Below, in pieces: positions 15,223 to 15,832 of a stretch of DNA of 15,832 bases. The stretch spans positions 1-15,832 of the forward strand of contig JAKBJA010000150.1 in NCBI GenBank assembly GCA_021836225.1, written 5' to 3'. The notes under the pieces were generated by a model. It made no database searches and was not told the DNA's origin. It saw only the letters and a program-made list of their open reading frames with translations. This DNA is from Pseudomonadota bacterium (GTDB taxonomy: Bacteria > Pseudomonadota > Gammaproteobacteria > Burkholderiales > Thiobacillaceae). Within the stretch, counting starts at the first letter, position 1. Every line of letters starts with the position of its first letter. The position numbers and the translations under genes are program-made.

Positions 15223-15255
15223 ACTTCAGTAATACCTCATATCAAGGAGCCCACC

Positions 15256-15832
15256 ATGAATGTGAAGCACATCAGAAGCACCCTGAAGACGCTGTTCACC
15301 CGGCTGGTAATCCCCGCCGCCGCGGCCATGTCCATTTCGGCCCATGCCGCCCAACCCCTCAAGATCGGTTACAGCGACTGGCCGGGCTGGGTCGCCTGGC
15401 AGGTGGCGATCGACAAGGGCTGGTTCAAGGAAGCCGGGGTCCCGGTCGACTTCGAGTGGTTCGACTATTCGGCCTCCATGGACGCCTTCTCGGCCGGCAA
15501 GATCGATGCGGTGCTCATGACCAACGGCGATGCCCTGGTCACCGGCGCGGCCGGCGGCAAGAGCGTCATGATCATGCTGACCGACTATTCCAACGGCAAC
15601 GATATGATCGTCGCCAAGCCCGGCATCAAGTCGCTGGAGGAACTCAAGGGCAAGAAGGTCGCCGTCGAAGAGGGCCTGGTCGAGCACCTGCTGCTGCTCG
15701 ATGGGCTCAAGAAGGCCGGCATGAAGGAATCGGACGTCACCCTGGTCAACGCCAAGACCAACGAGATGCCGCAGGTCCTTGCCTCCGGCGACGTCGCCGC
15801 GATCGGCGCCTGGCAGCCGATCGCCGGCCAGG
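15256..15832 (+). CDS. ABC transporter substrate-binding protein, NitT/TauT/urea-carboxylase-region type (partial)
   Basis: The first 192 codons of a periplasmic solute-binding protein; the gene runs off the window. A signal peptide (residues 1-32, ending [10 protein letters not shown]) has no lipobox. The mature part begins [20 protein letters not shown], then has [20 protein letters not shown] (69-88), [12 protein letters not shown] and [14 protein letters not shown] (110-123). These blocks resemble the SBP family found beside urea carboxylase genes and the wider SsuA/TauA group. The substrate cannot be settled here; urea, guanidine-type or other small nitrogen compounds are options, and a methylated amine is conceivable given the neighbours. 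ATG 15256 has AAGGAG 6 nt upstream and a sigma-54 promoter behind it. A permease and an ATPase are expected downstream of the window. Confidence 0.85.
   Translation, partial: MNVKHIRSTLKTLFTRLVIPAAAAMSISAHAAQPLKIGYSDWPGWVAWQVAIDKGWFKEAGVPVDFEWFDYSASMDAFSAGKIDAVLMTNGDALVTGAAGGKSVMIMLTDYSNGNDMIVAKPGIKSLEELKGKKVAVEEGLVEHLLLLDGLKKAGMKESDVTLVNAKTNEMPQVLASGDVAAIGAWQPIAGQ

Noticed and set aside
14644..15255. Guanidine (ykkC-type) or glutamine riboswitch upstream of the transporter gene
   Set aside because: I looked for the conserved cores and found none; the leader after the sigma-54 start is only about 50 nt.
1..15832. CRISPR array, tRNA, rRNA or intact insertion sequence
   Set aside because: No regularly spaced repeats, no cloverleaf-like sequence and no transposase were seen on either strand.

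Overview
The window looks like a chromosomal segment of a GC-rich, facultatively methylotrophic or methylamine-using proteobacterium. A Rhodocyclales-type betaproteobacterium such as Methyloversatilis is my best guess. That guess rests on the high GC, on glnK-amtB linkage and on a complete N-methylglutamate (NMG) pathway; no rRNA or other taxonomic marker is present, so it is inference.

Layout. (1) Positions 1-1672, + strand: the 3' end of a PII protein gene (glnK), amtB encoding an ammonium/methylammonium channel with an unusual Ala/Pro/Glu-rich N-terminal linker, and a clear intrinsic terminator. (2) 1673-3435: a small, apparently less GC-rich islet holding a minus-strand gene for a PD-(D/E)XK (Mrr-like) nuclease broken by one frameshift, followed by about 350 bp of gene-free DNA with hairpins. 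(3) 3436-13449, minus strand: one tightly packed nine-gene operon, read purU-mgdA-mgdB-mgdC-mgdD-gmaS-mgsA-mgsB-mgsC. (4) 13450-13555: a compact divergent control region. (5) 13556-14643, + strand: an XRE-cupin regulator translationally coupled to a GNAT acetyltransferase. (6) 14644-15255: about 610 bp without a convincing gene, ending in a consensus sigma-54 promoter with upstream inverted repeats. (7) 15256-end: the N-terminal part of a periplasmic substrate-binding protein of a NitT/TauT/urea-carboxylase-type ABC transporter.

How the genes work together. GmaS ligates methylamine to glutamate (gamma-glutamylmethylamide). MgsABC, a three-subunit split relative of glutamate synthase, makes N-methylglutamate. 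MgdABCD, a relative of heterotetrameric sarcosine oxidase, oxidises it, regenerating glutamate and releasing a C1 unit, probably as methylene-tetrahydrofolate or formaldehyde. PurU, the first gene of the operon, hydrolyses 10-formyl-THF to formate and recycles THF, so it would drain the C1 branch. The divergent XRE-cupin protein is the obvious candidate regulator. AmtB, known as a family to conduct methylammonium, and the sigma-54-dependent transporter at the right edge place the operon in a nitrogen-acquisition neighbourhood.

The pathway itself is known. The points most worth checking are purU as the operon's leading gene, loss of two zinc ligands in the small MgdB subunit, the predicted leaderless mRNA and shared operator of the regulator, the coupled GNAT gene, the frameshifted nuclease, and the sigma-54 control region.
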